IMG/VR virus record: IMGVR_UViG_3300009529_002109
Coordinates: 1-20,744 of that record
DNA length: 20,744 nucleotides
Direction: 5' to 3' (one strand)
Origin: a virus
Position numbers and translations under genes: made by a program. Of this stretch, positions 13,134 to 20,744 are shown piece after piece. Position 1 is the first letter of the stretch. Every line of letters begins with the position of its first letter. The notes under the pieces are model-generated. The model was given only the letters and a program-made list of their open reading frames with translations. It was not told the origin of the DNA and searched no databases.

Positions 13134-16100
13134 GTGAATCTGTCACATGCGCTTACGATCTTAATCAAGGGTAAGAATCTCTCAGCCCCAGCGTTGAAAG
13201 ATGCTGGGGCTGGGGTGACCGAACTCGCGACTAAGGTTACCATGCTCGGACAAGCTAGTGCTGCTATAGGTCCAATCATCGGGCTTGTCGGGGCTGCAAT
13301 AGGTAAAGTCTTTACAACCCTACTGGCAGGGGCTGTACTGCTTATTGGAGGTATAGTATCACTAACCGCTGCGTTTGTAACCAGTGGTTTTGCTGCCACT
13401 AAGTATGCCAGACAGCTCGAGTCTACCTCTGCGGCTTTCAGAGGAATCGCTCGAGATGATGCACCTGCCTTACTAGAAGCTATGCAGAAGAACTCCAGGC
13501 ATATGATGGATGACCTTCGTCTGCAGGAGCAGTACGTATCTGCGTACATGCTCACTGGTAAGGTCCTCGCAGATCGTCTTCCTGAAGCGTACCTCTACCT
13601 CAGTAAAGTAGCCCTAGCTACCCACGATGACCTCGACTTTCTTACAGAAAGACTGTACAGGAGTGTCGGTCGGCTATCTACTAGGTGGATGGCGTACATC
13701 GGAACTGTGGTAGAGCTCGAGGAAGCAACCGCGCATGCAGTTAACATGACTGGCAAGATGGCCGACGCGCTGACGCGTGAGGAAATCCAGGCTGCTATGC
13801 TTGATCGTGTTCTGCAGAAGTTAGCCGTCAGGACTGCTACTCTCCCAGAGATTCTTGGGAGTACAGAGCAGATGACGATGCACCTCAAGACTGCCTTTAA
13901 GAACCTCTGGGGCGAGTTCGGTACTCACTTCCTACCTATCGTCAGGAGCGGAGTATCGACGATCTTAAAGTTCATTGCTGCTCTAGATGCCCTTATATCA
14001 AAGGGAGGTGGTATGTACACCTTCCTTCGAACACTAGCGGCAACTGCGGCTGTGGTGCTAGACGTTATCGGTGGGCTTGCCGATAAGTTCCTAGCGAATC
14101 AAGACGTGATATCCGCAAAGCTGGAATCATTCACCCAGAGAGTACTCCAGATCGCTTGGAATGCCTTCTCTTGGGGAGTCACAATGATCTCGAATCTAGC
14201 GCGTGGTATGATTGAGGGAGCTGCTACTGCGCTTATTGCTGCAATCAACTTTATAACCAGTCTGCTAACCTTCTGGTTCAGACCTGGTTCGCCTCCTCGT
14301 GTCGCTCCTGATATTGACAAGTGGGGCGCTGAGACGATGAACATCTGGCTCGAAGGGTTCACTCATGCCTCCTTCGATATTCTGGAAGGTGTCCAGAGTA
14401 AACTCGAATCTGTTCTGTCTGCTATGGTTAGCGTCGAGATGCTTTCAAAGGTCGAGGCCGCAAGACTCTTCCTAGACATCAGCGCGGATATGATACAGGC
14501 GCTTTCAGATCTCCAGAACACAGGGAAGATCACGGAGCAACTCTACGCTAGAATAATCAGGATCGGTGGCGGGTTCGGACAGCATCTAGCGGAGCTTATC
14601 AATCGACAGCTGGCCTACGCAAAGGCCGTCGAGCGTGTCGAACTAGCTACTAGGAATCTTGAGTGGGCTGAGAGGGAGCTGACGGAGTCCCAGACGGCTC
14701 TCTCACGCGTATCAAGTGAATACTTCACGATGCTGATTCGGAAGGCATCGTATCAGGACCTGATAGCCAAGCGGACTGAACGTGAAGCGGCTATTATACG
14801 GAACAGACGGGCCGAAGCTGGCTTAACAGCTGCCGAGGCCGAGGAGAAGGCTGCACAGGAAGCTGAAGAGGGTCTTCAGTCCCGTCTACGTCTGCAGAAT
14901 CGGCTGATCGACCAGCTTACTCTTCTACTCAGAAAGCAGGCTGAGCTTGCCGAAGCAGAGTCAGAGAAAGGTGGAGGAGGCGGAGCTAAAGCCGGAGGGG
15001 GCGCAGGGGCTGGTCTAGAGCTTCCAGAGCTAGATGTACCAGGTTCGCTTGGAGCATCTGTAGACCAGGCTTTCGAAGATCTAAAGGACCGTATCCGTAA
15101 GAAGTTCAAGGAGCTCTGGGACGAGATCAAGAAGGACTGGGCTGAATCTGACGTAGGTGAGCTTTTCGGGGAGCTCCAGACGGCTCTTGAGGAGCTGAAA
15201 ACCTTCCTAGATCAGAATGCCCCAGCTATTAAGGAGAGGTTAAACGAACTAGCCGAGCCGGTTGTAACCTGGCTAAAGGAAGATATCTGGGGCGAAGTCA
15301 CGACGTCTATCGACTCATGGGGCGAATGGTGGACTCGAGAAGGTCCATCGGTTTCGGCTGCGATGCTAAAGGTTCAAGATGCTATGATCGAGCTCTGGGA
15401 GGCAGCTGAGGAAGGACCTCCGAGGGACGAGAACGTCGGTACGGTTGGCTGGTTTAAGTGGCAGGGGACGAGAACTCAATACTGGGCAAGCGAGATGCTT
15501 CATGGGGCTGTTAACGCTATTAAGACTATCCCCGTAGCGATCTCCGAAGCCGTAAGTACCATAATACTAGGAGATGAAGGTCTATTCGGAGGCTCTGGTC
15601 AGAACGCCATCGACATTATAGTGGCCTTGATCCTAGGTGAGGAAGGAGATCTAGATACAGCTCTTGAAGAGCGTATGAATCAGTCGAAGGAGCGCTTTAA
15701 CACAGTCGTTGAAGGCTTCTTCACGGTACTTGACGATCTAACAGGCGGATCAATCACCAACTTCGTAAATGAGCTTGGAAGATTAGGTGGGATCATCGTA
15801 ACCTGGTTCGAGGAAGATGTAGATCGACCAGCTTCAGAAGTTAATACCGCGTGGAGTAACACGTACTTCCCAGGTATGACTCTGGCAGTACAGACGAACT
15901 GGGATCTAATGAAGGTTAACTTTGATCTAATCAAGAATTACCTAACAGGTGAAGATGGTCTCAAGGCAGATGCAGAGGCCGTGGCTCTGAGCTGGTCCGT
16001 TTTCTCCTGGCCGATAATCTCTGGAGCAGTTGAGATTGCCTGGAAGATCATCCTCGGAATCTTTGAGCTCCTAGATACGTGGCTAGGGATAGACATTCCA

Positions 16101-16502
16101 GCGGCCCTAGGTCTGACTGAGACAGCCTTCAGCGATAAGATGGGCAAGATCACGAAGCATATCAGCCCTGTACAGACTATGATCGACAATCTGTTCACAG
16201 GGATAAAGAACTTCTGGAACTGGCTAGAGACGCACATCTTCAAGTTCGACTTCAGCTGGCCAGAGATTCCAGAGTGGGCTCAGACACGTTCTCCGATGAA
16301 GATTCACACAGCCTGGATGAACTTCTACAGAGACCTAGAAACGCATACAGCACGACCTAGGATGGACTTTTCAGGTATGGGAGGGACAGGTGAGGCCTTT
16401 GGGGTGGGAGGTACCTCCACTAGAATTTACATCGAGAGGCTGGTCATCCAGGATGCTAGTGATGTGCCAGATCTGCTTCGGCAGATTCAGGAGGCTGCTT
16501 AA
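13134..16502 (+). CDS. Tail tape measure protein
   Basis: The longest gene, 1122 residues, starting with GTG one base after the frameshifted chaperone ends; AGGAG at 13124-13128 is its ribosome site. Hydrophobic segments cluster at about 43-87 (AAIGPIIGLVGAAIGKVF and LLAGAVLLIGGIVSLTAAFV), a common trait of tape measure proteins that enter the host membrane. Helical coil regions cover about 430-610. A Gly-rich linker (612-628) divides the protein, and two SP-containing segments, FRPGSPPRVAPDIDKW near 382 and TRSPMKIHTAW near 1051, match the RSP-W motif often seen near functional domains of these proteins. The C-terminal third is Trp-rich and lacks a recognisable lysozyme or peptidase domain. 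At about 0.15 nm per residue the tail would be close to 170 nm. Position, size and composition make the call firm. Confidence 0.93.
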   Translation: MNLSHALTILIKGKNLSAPALKDAGAGVTELATKVTMLGQASAAIGPIIGLVGAAIGKVFTTLLAGAVLLIGGIVSLTAAFVTSGFAATKYARQLESTSAAFRGIARDDAPALLEAMQKNSRHMMDDLRLQEQYVSAYMLTGKVLADRLPEAYLYLSKVALATHDDLDFLTERLYRSVGRLSTRWMAYIGTVVELEEATAHAVNMTGKMADALTREEIQAAMLDRVLQKLAVRTATLPEILGSTEQMTMHLKTAFKNLWGEFGTHFLPIVRSGVSTILKFIAALDALISKGGGMYTFLRTLAATAAVVLDVIGGLADKFLANQDVISAKLESFTQRVLQIAWNAFSWGVTMISNLARGMIEGAATALIAAINFITSLLTFWFRPGSPPRVAPDIDKWGAETMNIWLEGFTHASFDILEGVQSKLESVLSAMVSVEMLSKVEAARLFLDISADMIQALSDLQNTGKITEQLYARIIRIGGGFGQHLAELINRQLAYAKAVERVELATRNLEWAERELTESQTALSRVSSEYFTMLIRKASYQDLIAKRTEREAAIIRNRRAEAGLTAAEAEEKAAQEAEEGLQSRLRLQNRLIDQLTLLLRKQAELAEAESEKGGGGGAKAGGGAGAGLELPELDVPGSLGASVDQAFEDLKDRIRKKFKELWDEIKKDWAESDVGELFGELQTALEELKTFLDQNAPAIKERLNELAEPVVTWLKEDIWGEVTTSIDSWGEWWTREGPSVSAAMLKVQDAMIELWEAAEEGPPRDENVGTVGWFKWQGTRTQYWASEMLHGAVNAIKTIPVAISEAVSTIILGDEGLFGGSGQNAIDIIVALILGEEGDLDTALEERMNQSKERFNTVVEGFFTVLDDLTGGSITNFVNELGRLGGIIVTWFEEDVDRPASEVNTAWSNTYFPGMTLAVQTNWDLMKVNFDLIKNYLTGEDGLKADAEAVALSWSVFSWPIISGAVEIAWKIILGIFELLDTWLGIDIPAALGLTETAFSDKMGKITKHISPVQTMIDNLFTGIKNFWNWLETHIFKFDFSWPEIPEWAQTRSPMKIHTAWMNFYRDLETHTARPRMDFSGMGGTGEAFGVGGTSTRIYIERLVIQDASDVPDLLRQIQEAA

Positions 16503-18416
16503 ATGCTTACGATAACTACCTGGGATGCTCATGCCATCAACGACGGAACTAACTACAAGTCCGGCTTTAGCCCAGCAGACGTATGGGGCCTGCCAGTAGC
16601 CAGAGTAGCGTCGGTAGCACGCTCTGGCGGCTGGCCCGTCTACGGATCGCTCGAGAGGGACCCTGTCGAGTTCTCGATCTTTATCGCAATCGAGGATTCC
16701 AGCAACATACGGGCCCTCAGGGCTCAGCTGATGCGATGGTTCGATCCTGAGGATGGCACGCCAAAACAGCTTATAATCACTGATGATGGAGCCGCTAACC
16801 CTAGGTACAGGGAATGCACCTGTCAGTCGATTCGACCTGTTCATAGCGGGGACGTTGGAGCTCGAGATCTCTTCAGGGCCGTGCTCGTGGTCAGTGGAGA
16901 TGTCCGGTGGCGTTCTACCTCAACTACTACTGACATCTGGGCGATCACAGCGAGCGGCGACACTAACGTAGTTGCTAATGCAGGTGATGACGACGTCTAC
17001 CCTGTGTACAAGATTGAGCCGACGACTGGTAAGGGTACTGGATTCCTGTATAGATGCTGGGTTCCGATTAAGTGGTTGTCGCTGAACGCTGGCCCTCAGT
17101 ACCCATTGATGGCAATAATGGACACTGCAACTCCAGTGGCAGCTGCGAAGATGCAGGCTGATGGGGATGATCTTCGCGTGCTAATTGATGGCATTGAGAC
17201 TAACAGGTGGCTGAATGATATGAACGATGCCACTACGGATATCTGGTTCAACGTCGACTTTATCAGGGCTCCTGCGCTGGTGCTTAAGACGACTATCGCG
17301 GGAGCGGGAGCTATCGCAAGCATCGAGTTTACTGATGCAGTAGAATTGGCGCTGATGCCTGATCGGGGGATCGTTCTTATCGAGAACGAGGCGTTTACCT
17401 ATACTGAGCGGGACTTGGTAGGTGGAGCTGTCACTGGTGTTACGCGGGAAGCCAAAGGTACCACAATCGCAGGGCATGCTGCAGGGCTAACTTGCTACTG
17501 GATTCAGCACGACATCTATATCGTCTACGGTAACGCAGCGTTAGCAGCACCTACGACAGATGATGCTTATAAGCCCATCTTCGAACTAGCGCTATCGACT
17601 AACACGAACTGGTACTGCGCGAACTTTGCGGTAAACATACCTGCTAGAGCAGATATAGGTAAGGTAAGGTCTGGGAGCTGGATACCGACAGATGGATCTA
17701 GTATCCTAAACAACTGTGGGGTCTATTCTGCAGCTCAAAAGACTTGGGCTAATATCGTATCAGTAGCTGGGGCCTATCGCTGCGGAGATGGAATAACTTG
17801 CTTTTCTCAGGGATGGACTTTTGAAAATCCTTGCGGTATAGTTAACGCAACCTGGGTAGGTGGCGAGAAGAGGTGCGAGGACATTACTGAGTTTCTAGTA
17901 CACTTACGGTACTGGGTTCGTGGTGATAGCTGGTGGAGTGAACAGGGGGATGTAGCAGCTCCAGCCGTGCCTAATAACTGGGAAGCCTGGACTGACGGTC
18001 CTGAGATGGCTGACTGGGACCCTGCAGATGCTATTGGTATGTATCTGTATCTCTATAACTCAGAGGTTGGGGTATCCCTAGTAGATGTAGATCTGTATGC
18101 TGCTGAGGTTCCTGTCGTTACAGTGAATGCCGAGCAGGGTAACTATGAGCTCTCTGCGGTTCTATCGAACAATACAACTGGCGAGGCGATTGAGATCAAC
18201 TTTGTTCTCGACTTGAATAGTGAGCTCGAGATCGATACATATGACAAGGTAGTGACCTGGCTTGAAGACGATACTCGTCAGCAGCAAGTCGTGGAGTTAG
18301 ACTCAGCTAGGAGAACCTGGCTAAGATTGCAGCCTGGAAACAATACGCTCGAGTTCACTGACGTAGCGACTGGAAACGTTACCCTAACGACTACTTGGGA
18401 GGACCGAGACTACTAA
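16503..18416 (+). CDS. Distal tail protein (Dit-like) with large inserted domains
   Basis: A 637-residue protein placed directly after the tape measure stop. Residues 1-135 look like the N-terminal Dit domain (WPVYGSLERDPVEFSIFIAI, RALRAQLMRWFDPEDGTP, RYRECTCQSIRPVHSGD). The last 90 or so residues, ending W..L.PGNNTLEF.....V.LTTTWEDRDY, match the C-terminal half of such proteins. Between them lie extra modules: a part near 165-250 resembling DUF2341-type domains (PLMAIMDTATPVAAAKMQAD, DLRVLIDG), and a segment at 288-330 (VLIENEAFTYTERDLVGGAV, GVTREAKGTTIAGHAAG) that recurs in phage tail proteins as IDdE.i.YT....LtGvtRG..GT.AaaHaaG. A region about 340-530, rich in Trp and Cys, is of unknown type. 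Minimal Dit proteins are near 250 residues, so this is an enlarged form, perhaps host-binding. Domain limits are estimates. Confidence 0.65.
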   Translation: MLTITTWDAHAINDGTNYKSGFSPADVWGLPVARVASVARSGGWPVYGSLERDPVEFSIFIAIEDSSNIRALRAQLMRWFDPEDGTPKQLIITDDGAANPRYRECTCQSIRPVHSGDVGARDLFRAVLVVSGDVRWRSTSTTTDIWAITASGDTNVVANAGDDDVYPVYKIEPTTGKGTGFLYRCWVPIKWLSLNAGPQYPLMAIMDTATPVAAAKMQADGDDLRVLIDGIETNRWLNDMNDATTDIWFNVDFIRAPALVLKTTIAGAGAIASIEFTDAVELALMPDRGIVLIENEAFTYTERDLVGGAVTGVTREAKGTTIAGHAAGLTCYWIQHDIYIVYGNAALAAPTTDDAYKPIFELALSTNTNWYCANFAVNIPARADIGKVRSGSWIPTDGSSILNNCGVYSAAQKTWANIVSVAGAYRCGDGITCFSQGWTFENPCGIVNATWVGGEKRCEDITEFLVHLRYWVRGDSWWSEQGDVAAPAVPNNWEAWTDGPEMADWDPADAIGMYLYLYNSEVGVSLVDVDLYAAEVPVVTVNAEQGNYELSAVLSNNTTGEAIEINFVLDLNSELEIDTYDKVVTWLEDDTRQQQVVELDSARRTWLRLQPGNNTLEFTDVATGNVTLTTTWEDRDY

Positions 18417-19480
18417 TGAGAGTTCTAGTGGGTAACAGGTACGGAGCGATTATGGCGGAGCTATCTCCCTTGGTAGGGGAGATAACTTGGCTTCTAAACG
18501 ACGTAGGAAAGGTTAGGCTTACGTTCTCGACACGTGACCCTAAGACTTTGGAAATCTACATCTGTCCAGGGAATAGAGTCTATATCGAGTTCGATAACGG
18601 TCTACCTCCTTGGGGCGGAGTGATGGACCCACCGATAATCTGGGGACCTGGTACTGTTTCTATAGACGTCTACACGATTCTCTACTCGTTGAAGTCACGG
18701 CTTACGGAGAAGAACGATGACTTCTATGAGTGGCAGGTAGGTGGGATCTTTCAATGGGTTCTTGAGCGTACACAGCAGAAGGGACCTCTAGGTATTACCT
18801 ACGGAGAAATCTGGAAGGGGGGTAATCCACACTATCCAAGATACAACTACAAGACTCTCTGGTACGTACTGGACTACTCTCTTCGTGGTCTCGAAACTTG
18901 CGACTTCGACTTCGTACCCTACATAGAAGATAGCGTTATAAAGTTCCAGGCTAACTTTACCCAGGTAGCCGGTTCAGATAAGACACAGGAAGTAACCTTT
19001 AGTGAGGGTTCTAACGTTGCTCACGAGTTTATACTTGAGGAGCAGGGCCCAATCATCAACTCACACTATGCAGTAGCTGAAGGATCTGTCTGGGACGAGA
19101 CTCGGACAGTGATAATCGGTAACGTACAGGCCAGCATCGCAAAGTATGGTCTTAGAGAGTCTCGCATCATCTACGCAAAGATATCTATGCCAGCGTCTCT
19201 AGAACTGTACGCGAGGAAAGTACTTAAGGAAAATAGCTACCCGCGAAAGATCTTCCAGCTAAGCGTAACAAATAATGAGCCCGGAACATTCGCTTCCTAT
19301 GATCTAGGTGACGTTGTTGGCTGTAAGCTCCCAAGCTATCTCTTTGGCGGCTTCGACGAGAACGTAAGAGTCCTAGGGAGAGAATATAACCCACAATCTG
19401 GTGAGTGTAAGCTCGTCGTTGAGCAACCTCGCGATCTGCAGTATTGGTTCATAGAGGAAGAAGCTTCCCTTGAGGAATAG
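18416..19480 (+). CDS. Tail hub / Tal-like baseplate protein
   Basis: A 354-residue protein. I place the start at the ATG of the TAATG overlap with the Dit-like gene; an in-frame TTG at 18395 would add seven residues and lies within that gene. The sequence follows the pattern of phage hub proteins (gp27/Tal type): an N-terminal beta part with MAELSPLVGEITWLLNDVGKVRLTFSTRD, GNRVYIEFDNGLPPWGGVMDPP, and a beta-domain ending with LGREYNPQSGECKLVVEQPR. SIDVYTILYSLKSRL and the LGDVVGCKLP strand are also typical. It would form the trimeric hub closing the tail tube. No C-terminal lysozyme or peptidase domain follows, so it is a hub without a long lytic extension. Confidence 0.68.
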   Translation: MRVLVGNRYGAIMAELSPLVGEITWLLNDVGKVRLTFSTRDPKTLEIYICPGNRVYIEFDNGLPPWGGVMDPPIIWGPGTVSIDVYTILYSLKSRLTEKNDDFYEWQVGGIFQWVLERTQQKGPLGITYGEIWKGGNPHYPRYNYKTLWYVLDYSLRGLETCDFDFVPYIEDSVIKFQANFTQVAGSDKTQEVTFSEGSNVAHEFILEEQGPIINSHYAVAEGSVWDETRTVIIGNVQASIAKYGLRESRIIYAKISMPASLELYARKVLKENSYPRKIFQLSVTNNEPGTFASYDLGDVVGCKLPSYLFGGFDENVRVLGREYNPQSGECKLVVEQPRDLQYWFIEEEASLEE

Positions 19481-19484
19481 ATGA

Positions 19485-20231
19485 ATGAGCCTTAATAGAC
19501 AGTCTCTACCAGGTAATATACTAGATCGTCTCGAGGACATAGAGAGACGTCTAGATGACCTGTACTCAAGTGTGGCTATGTCAGTCGTGGATCCTTCAGC
19601 TGGACCAGGTTCAACTACCTATAGTGAGATTCTTATCGAGGCTGAAGTTACTGAAGGGCCTGGTATCGACGTAGTTGGGCCATTTCCGATTCAGCAGGTA
19701 GGTCTTGGGGGTGACACGATTCTGTTGTTTGATTCGGGTGGCAGTCCATGCGCTGAATATGCAGCGTCCGACGCAGGGCTGACAGCGGCACTTGTAGCAA
19801 TGGGTGCTAGTGACGTAGTAGAGCTACCGGACGTGACAATCTCAGGTGGTCCTTGGACAGTAGCTAATGGGACGTTGCGCGGTCATTCGCGTTGGAGATC
19901 GGTACTTGATGGACTGCTGATAGTTCAGGCAGATGCACAGGCGGAACGACTAAGCATCATCCGAAGCGAAAATGACGCTAATCCAGTTGTTGGCATTGAA
20001 CTAGAAGAGGACGGACGGGCCGAAGGGTGCTTCATTTCAGTTACCAATGCCGGGGGAGATGTATACGGGATCTTTGGAGCTCCGGCAGGCAACTGCTACT
20101 CCGAGGGAAACTTATTCGATCTTAGCGCCTCTGGAACCGCCTATGGATTCTATGTTGACGGAGCCACATTGTATGCTACAGGGGGCGGTTTTGTGCCTGA
20201 TACTACGTATATCCCAGTGGAGGCTACGTAA
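19485..20231 (+). CDS. Putative tail fibre/spike protein, beta-helix type
   Basis: A 248-residue protein. The N-terminus LDRLEDIERRLDDLYSSV (about 13-30) is a short coiled coil, the usual trimerisation or attachment region of tail fibres. After a Gly/Ser-rich part, residues 90-240 have a repeated pattern of short strands: VVELPDVTISGGPWTVANG, RSVLDGLLIVQADAQAERLS, GIELEEDGRAEGCFISVTNA, YGIFGAPAGNCYSEGNLF, YGFYVDGATLYATGGGF. Alternating small, hydrophobic and Gly/Asn turn residues suggest a right-handed parallel beta-helix (pectin-lyase-like) stalk. The ATG at 19485 has a TGAGGA site; another ATG at 19481 in a different frame stops after four codons. It probably binds the host surface. No enzymatic residues are evident. 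The fold is inferred from pattern. Confidence 0.6.
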   Translation: MSLNRQSLPGNILDRLEDIERRLDDLYSSVAMSVVDPSAGPGSTTYSEILIEAEVTEGPGIDVVGPFPIQQVGLGGDTILLFDSGGSPCAEYAASDAGLTAALVAMGASDVVELPDVTISGGPWTVANGTLRGHSRWRSVLDGLLIVQADAQAERLSIIRSENDANPVVGIELEEDGRAEGCFISVTNAGGDVYGIFGAPAGNCYSEGNLFDLSASGTAYGFYVDGATLYATGGGFVPDTTYIPVEAT

Positions 20232-20744
20232 TGGTTTGGCCGCGTAGGATCTACGTCGCAACGACTGCGCTCGGTGTGTACTACACCAGCAACTTCACCG
20301 ACCCTGGCACACAGACAACGTGGACTGCGGTCAACACCGGGCTTGCAGCAACGGACTGCAAGGAGTTCTGGCTTGATCCGTTTGACCCAGCCAATAGGCA
20401 ATACGTGTTATCGAATGCCAGCGCCACGCTCTATCGCCGTGAGAGTGGCGGCGCGTGGGCCAGTCTCCTGACGCTCGCACAGATCAGCACACTCACGGGA
20501 CTTACGGCAGATCGGTTCGGTGGGTTCTGTATGGACCCCACAATTGCAGGGCGCATGTGGGTGCTGGCGCGCTGTTATGATACAACTTGGCCTAATCAGC
20601 GAGGGCGAGCTTTATACTCAGACGACTACGGCGACACGTGGACTAATGTCACGACGCTCTACACCATTCCGTGGGGGTATTTACGATCTATCGGCAGCAT
20701 ACGAGCAAGTGGCGATAATGTATATGCCTCGCTCAACACCGGAG
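20231..20744 (+). CDS. Beta-propeller protein with Asp-box (BNR) repeat, 3' end outside window
   Basis: Starts at an ATG sharing its A with the preceding TAA stop and stays open to the window end; 171 codons are visible. Residues 130-137 are SDDYGDTW, a canonical Asp box (S.D.G.TW). GVYYTSNF...TTWTAVNTGL at 15-38 looks like a degenerate first repeat with an insertion. Asp boxes sit in turns of beta-propellers in sialidases, glycan-binding proteins and similar enzymes. The following VYASLNTG could start another blade. Encoded after a fibre gene, it is likely a tail tip or receptor-binding protein that recognises or cleaves a glycan. Catalytic residues of sialidases cannot be judged from this part. 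Its codons seem richer in G and C than the tape measure gene, which may point to recent acquisition. Confidence 0.72.
   Translation, partial: MVWPRRIYVATTALGVYYTSNFTDPGTQTTWTAVNTGLAATDCKEFWLDPFDPANRQYVLSNASATLYRRESGGAWASLLTLAQISTLTGLTADRFGGFCMDPTIAGRMWVLARCYDTTWPNQRGRALYSDDYGDTWTNVTTLYTIPWGYLRSIGSIRASGDNVYASLNTG

Noticed and set aside
13046-13555. Open frame of 169 codons on the - strand across the chaperone end and tape measure start
   Set aside because: It has no ribosome site or recognisable motif, and the opposite strand carries strong coding and frameshift signals.
16371-16844. Open frame of 157 codons on the - strand at the tape measure/Dit boundary
   Set aside because: It spans the junction of two adjacent + strand genes without any start signal; all supported genes are on +.
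18395-18415. TTG start for the tail hub gene
   Set aside because: The seven extra residues lie in the Dit-like gene; the ATG at 18416 in the TAATG overlap is the usual arrangement in this operon.
1-20744. tRNA genes, CRISPR arrays, insertion sequences or attachment sites
   Set aside because: I saw no cloverleaf-like segment, no regular spacer-repeat array, no transposase and no integrase; the only direct tandem repeat is the short one at 11259-11309.

Overview
The window is a contiguous, single-strand stretch of a tailed double-stranded DNA virus (Caudoviricetes) with a long-tailed, siphovirus-like plan. Every supported gene lies on the + strand, most genes touch or overlap, and the order capsid - connector - tail terminator - tail tube - frameshifted chaperone - tape measure - distal tail - hub - fibre is the classical late operon. 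No integrase, replication gene, tRNA, CRISPR array or host gene is visible, so free phage versus prophage cannot be decided. Shine-Dalgarno sites of the GGAGG type show a bacterial translation system. The host cannot be named from the sequence.

Layout. (1) 1-1617: 3' part of an HK97-fold major capsid protein and a small putative capsid-accessory gene, both avoiding the ATA codon, which fits strong expression. A terminator-like hairpin follows at about 1658-1704. (2) 1723-9605: an accessory cassette of ten genes placed inside the head module, between capsid and connector genes. It has one unknown protein, a GT-A glycosyltransferase, a fused GT-B/GT-A glycosyltransferase, four single-domain or extended class I SAM methyltransferases, a PAPS-type sulfotransferase, a fifth methyltransferase, and a kinase-like/methyltransferase fusion. 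The first nine overlap one another and look translationally coupled. The tenth has its own strong ribosome binding site. (3) 9645-13132: head-tail connector, HK97 gp10-like protein, tail-terminator-like protein, a membrane/coiled-coil protein, a small helix-hairpin-helix-like protein, tail tube protein and a tail assembly chaperone with an A AAA AAC slippery site directly before its stop codon. (4) 13134-20744: tape measure protein, an expanded distal tail protein, hub protein, a putative beta-helix fibre protein and the start of an Asp-box (BNR) beta-propeller protein cut by the window end.

Main idea. The cassette holds the parts needed to build, methylate and sulfate a glycan: three GT domains, six methyltransferase domains, one sulfotransferase and one kinase-like domain. 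Because it sits within the virion structural genes next to the capsid gene, the simplest inference is that it decorates a virion protein with a methylated and possibly sulfated glycan. Glycosylated virions are known for some actinobacteriophages. A GT-methyltransferase-sulfotransferase cassette of this size inside a head module is not one I recognise. The sulfation part and the virion target are inference. Alternatives are modification of the host cell surface or of a small molecule.
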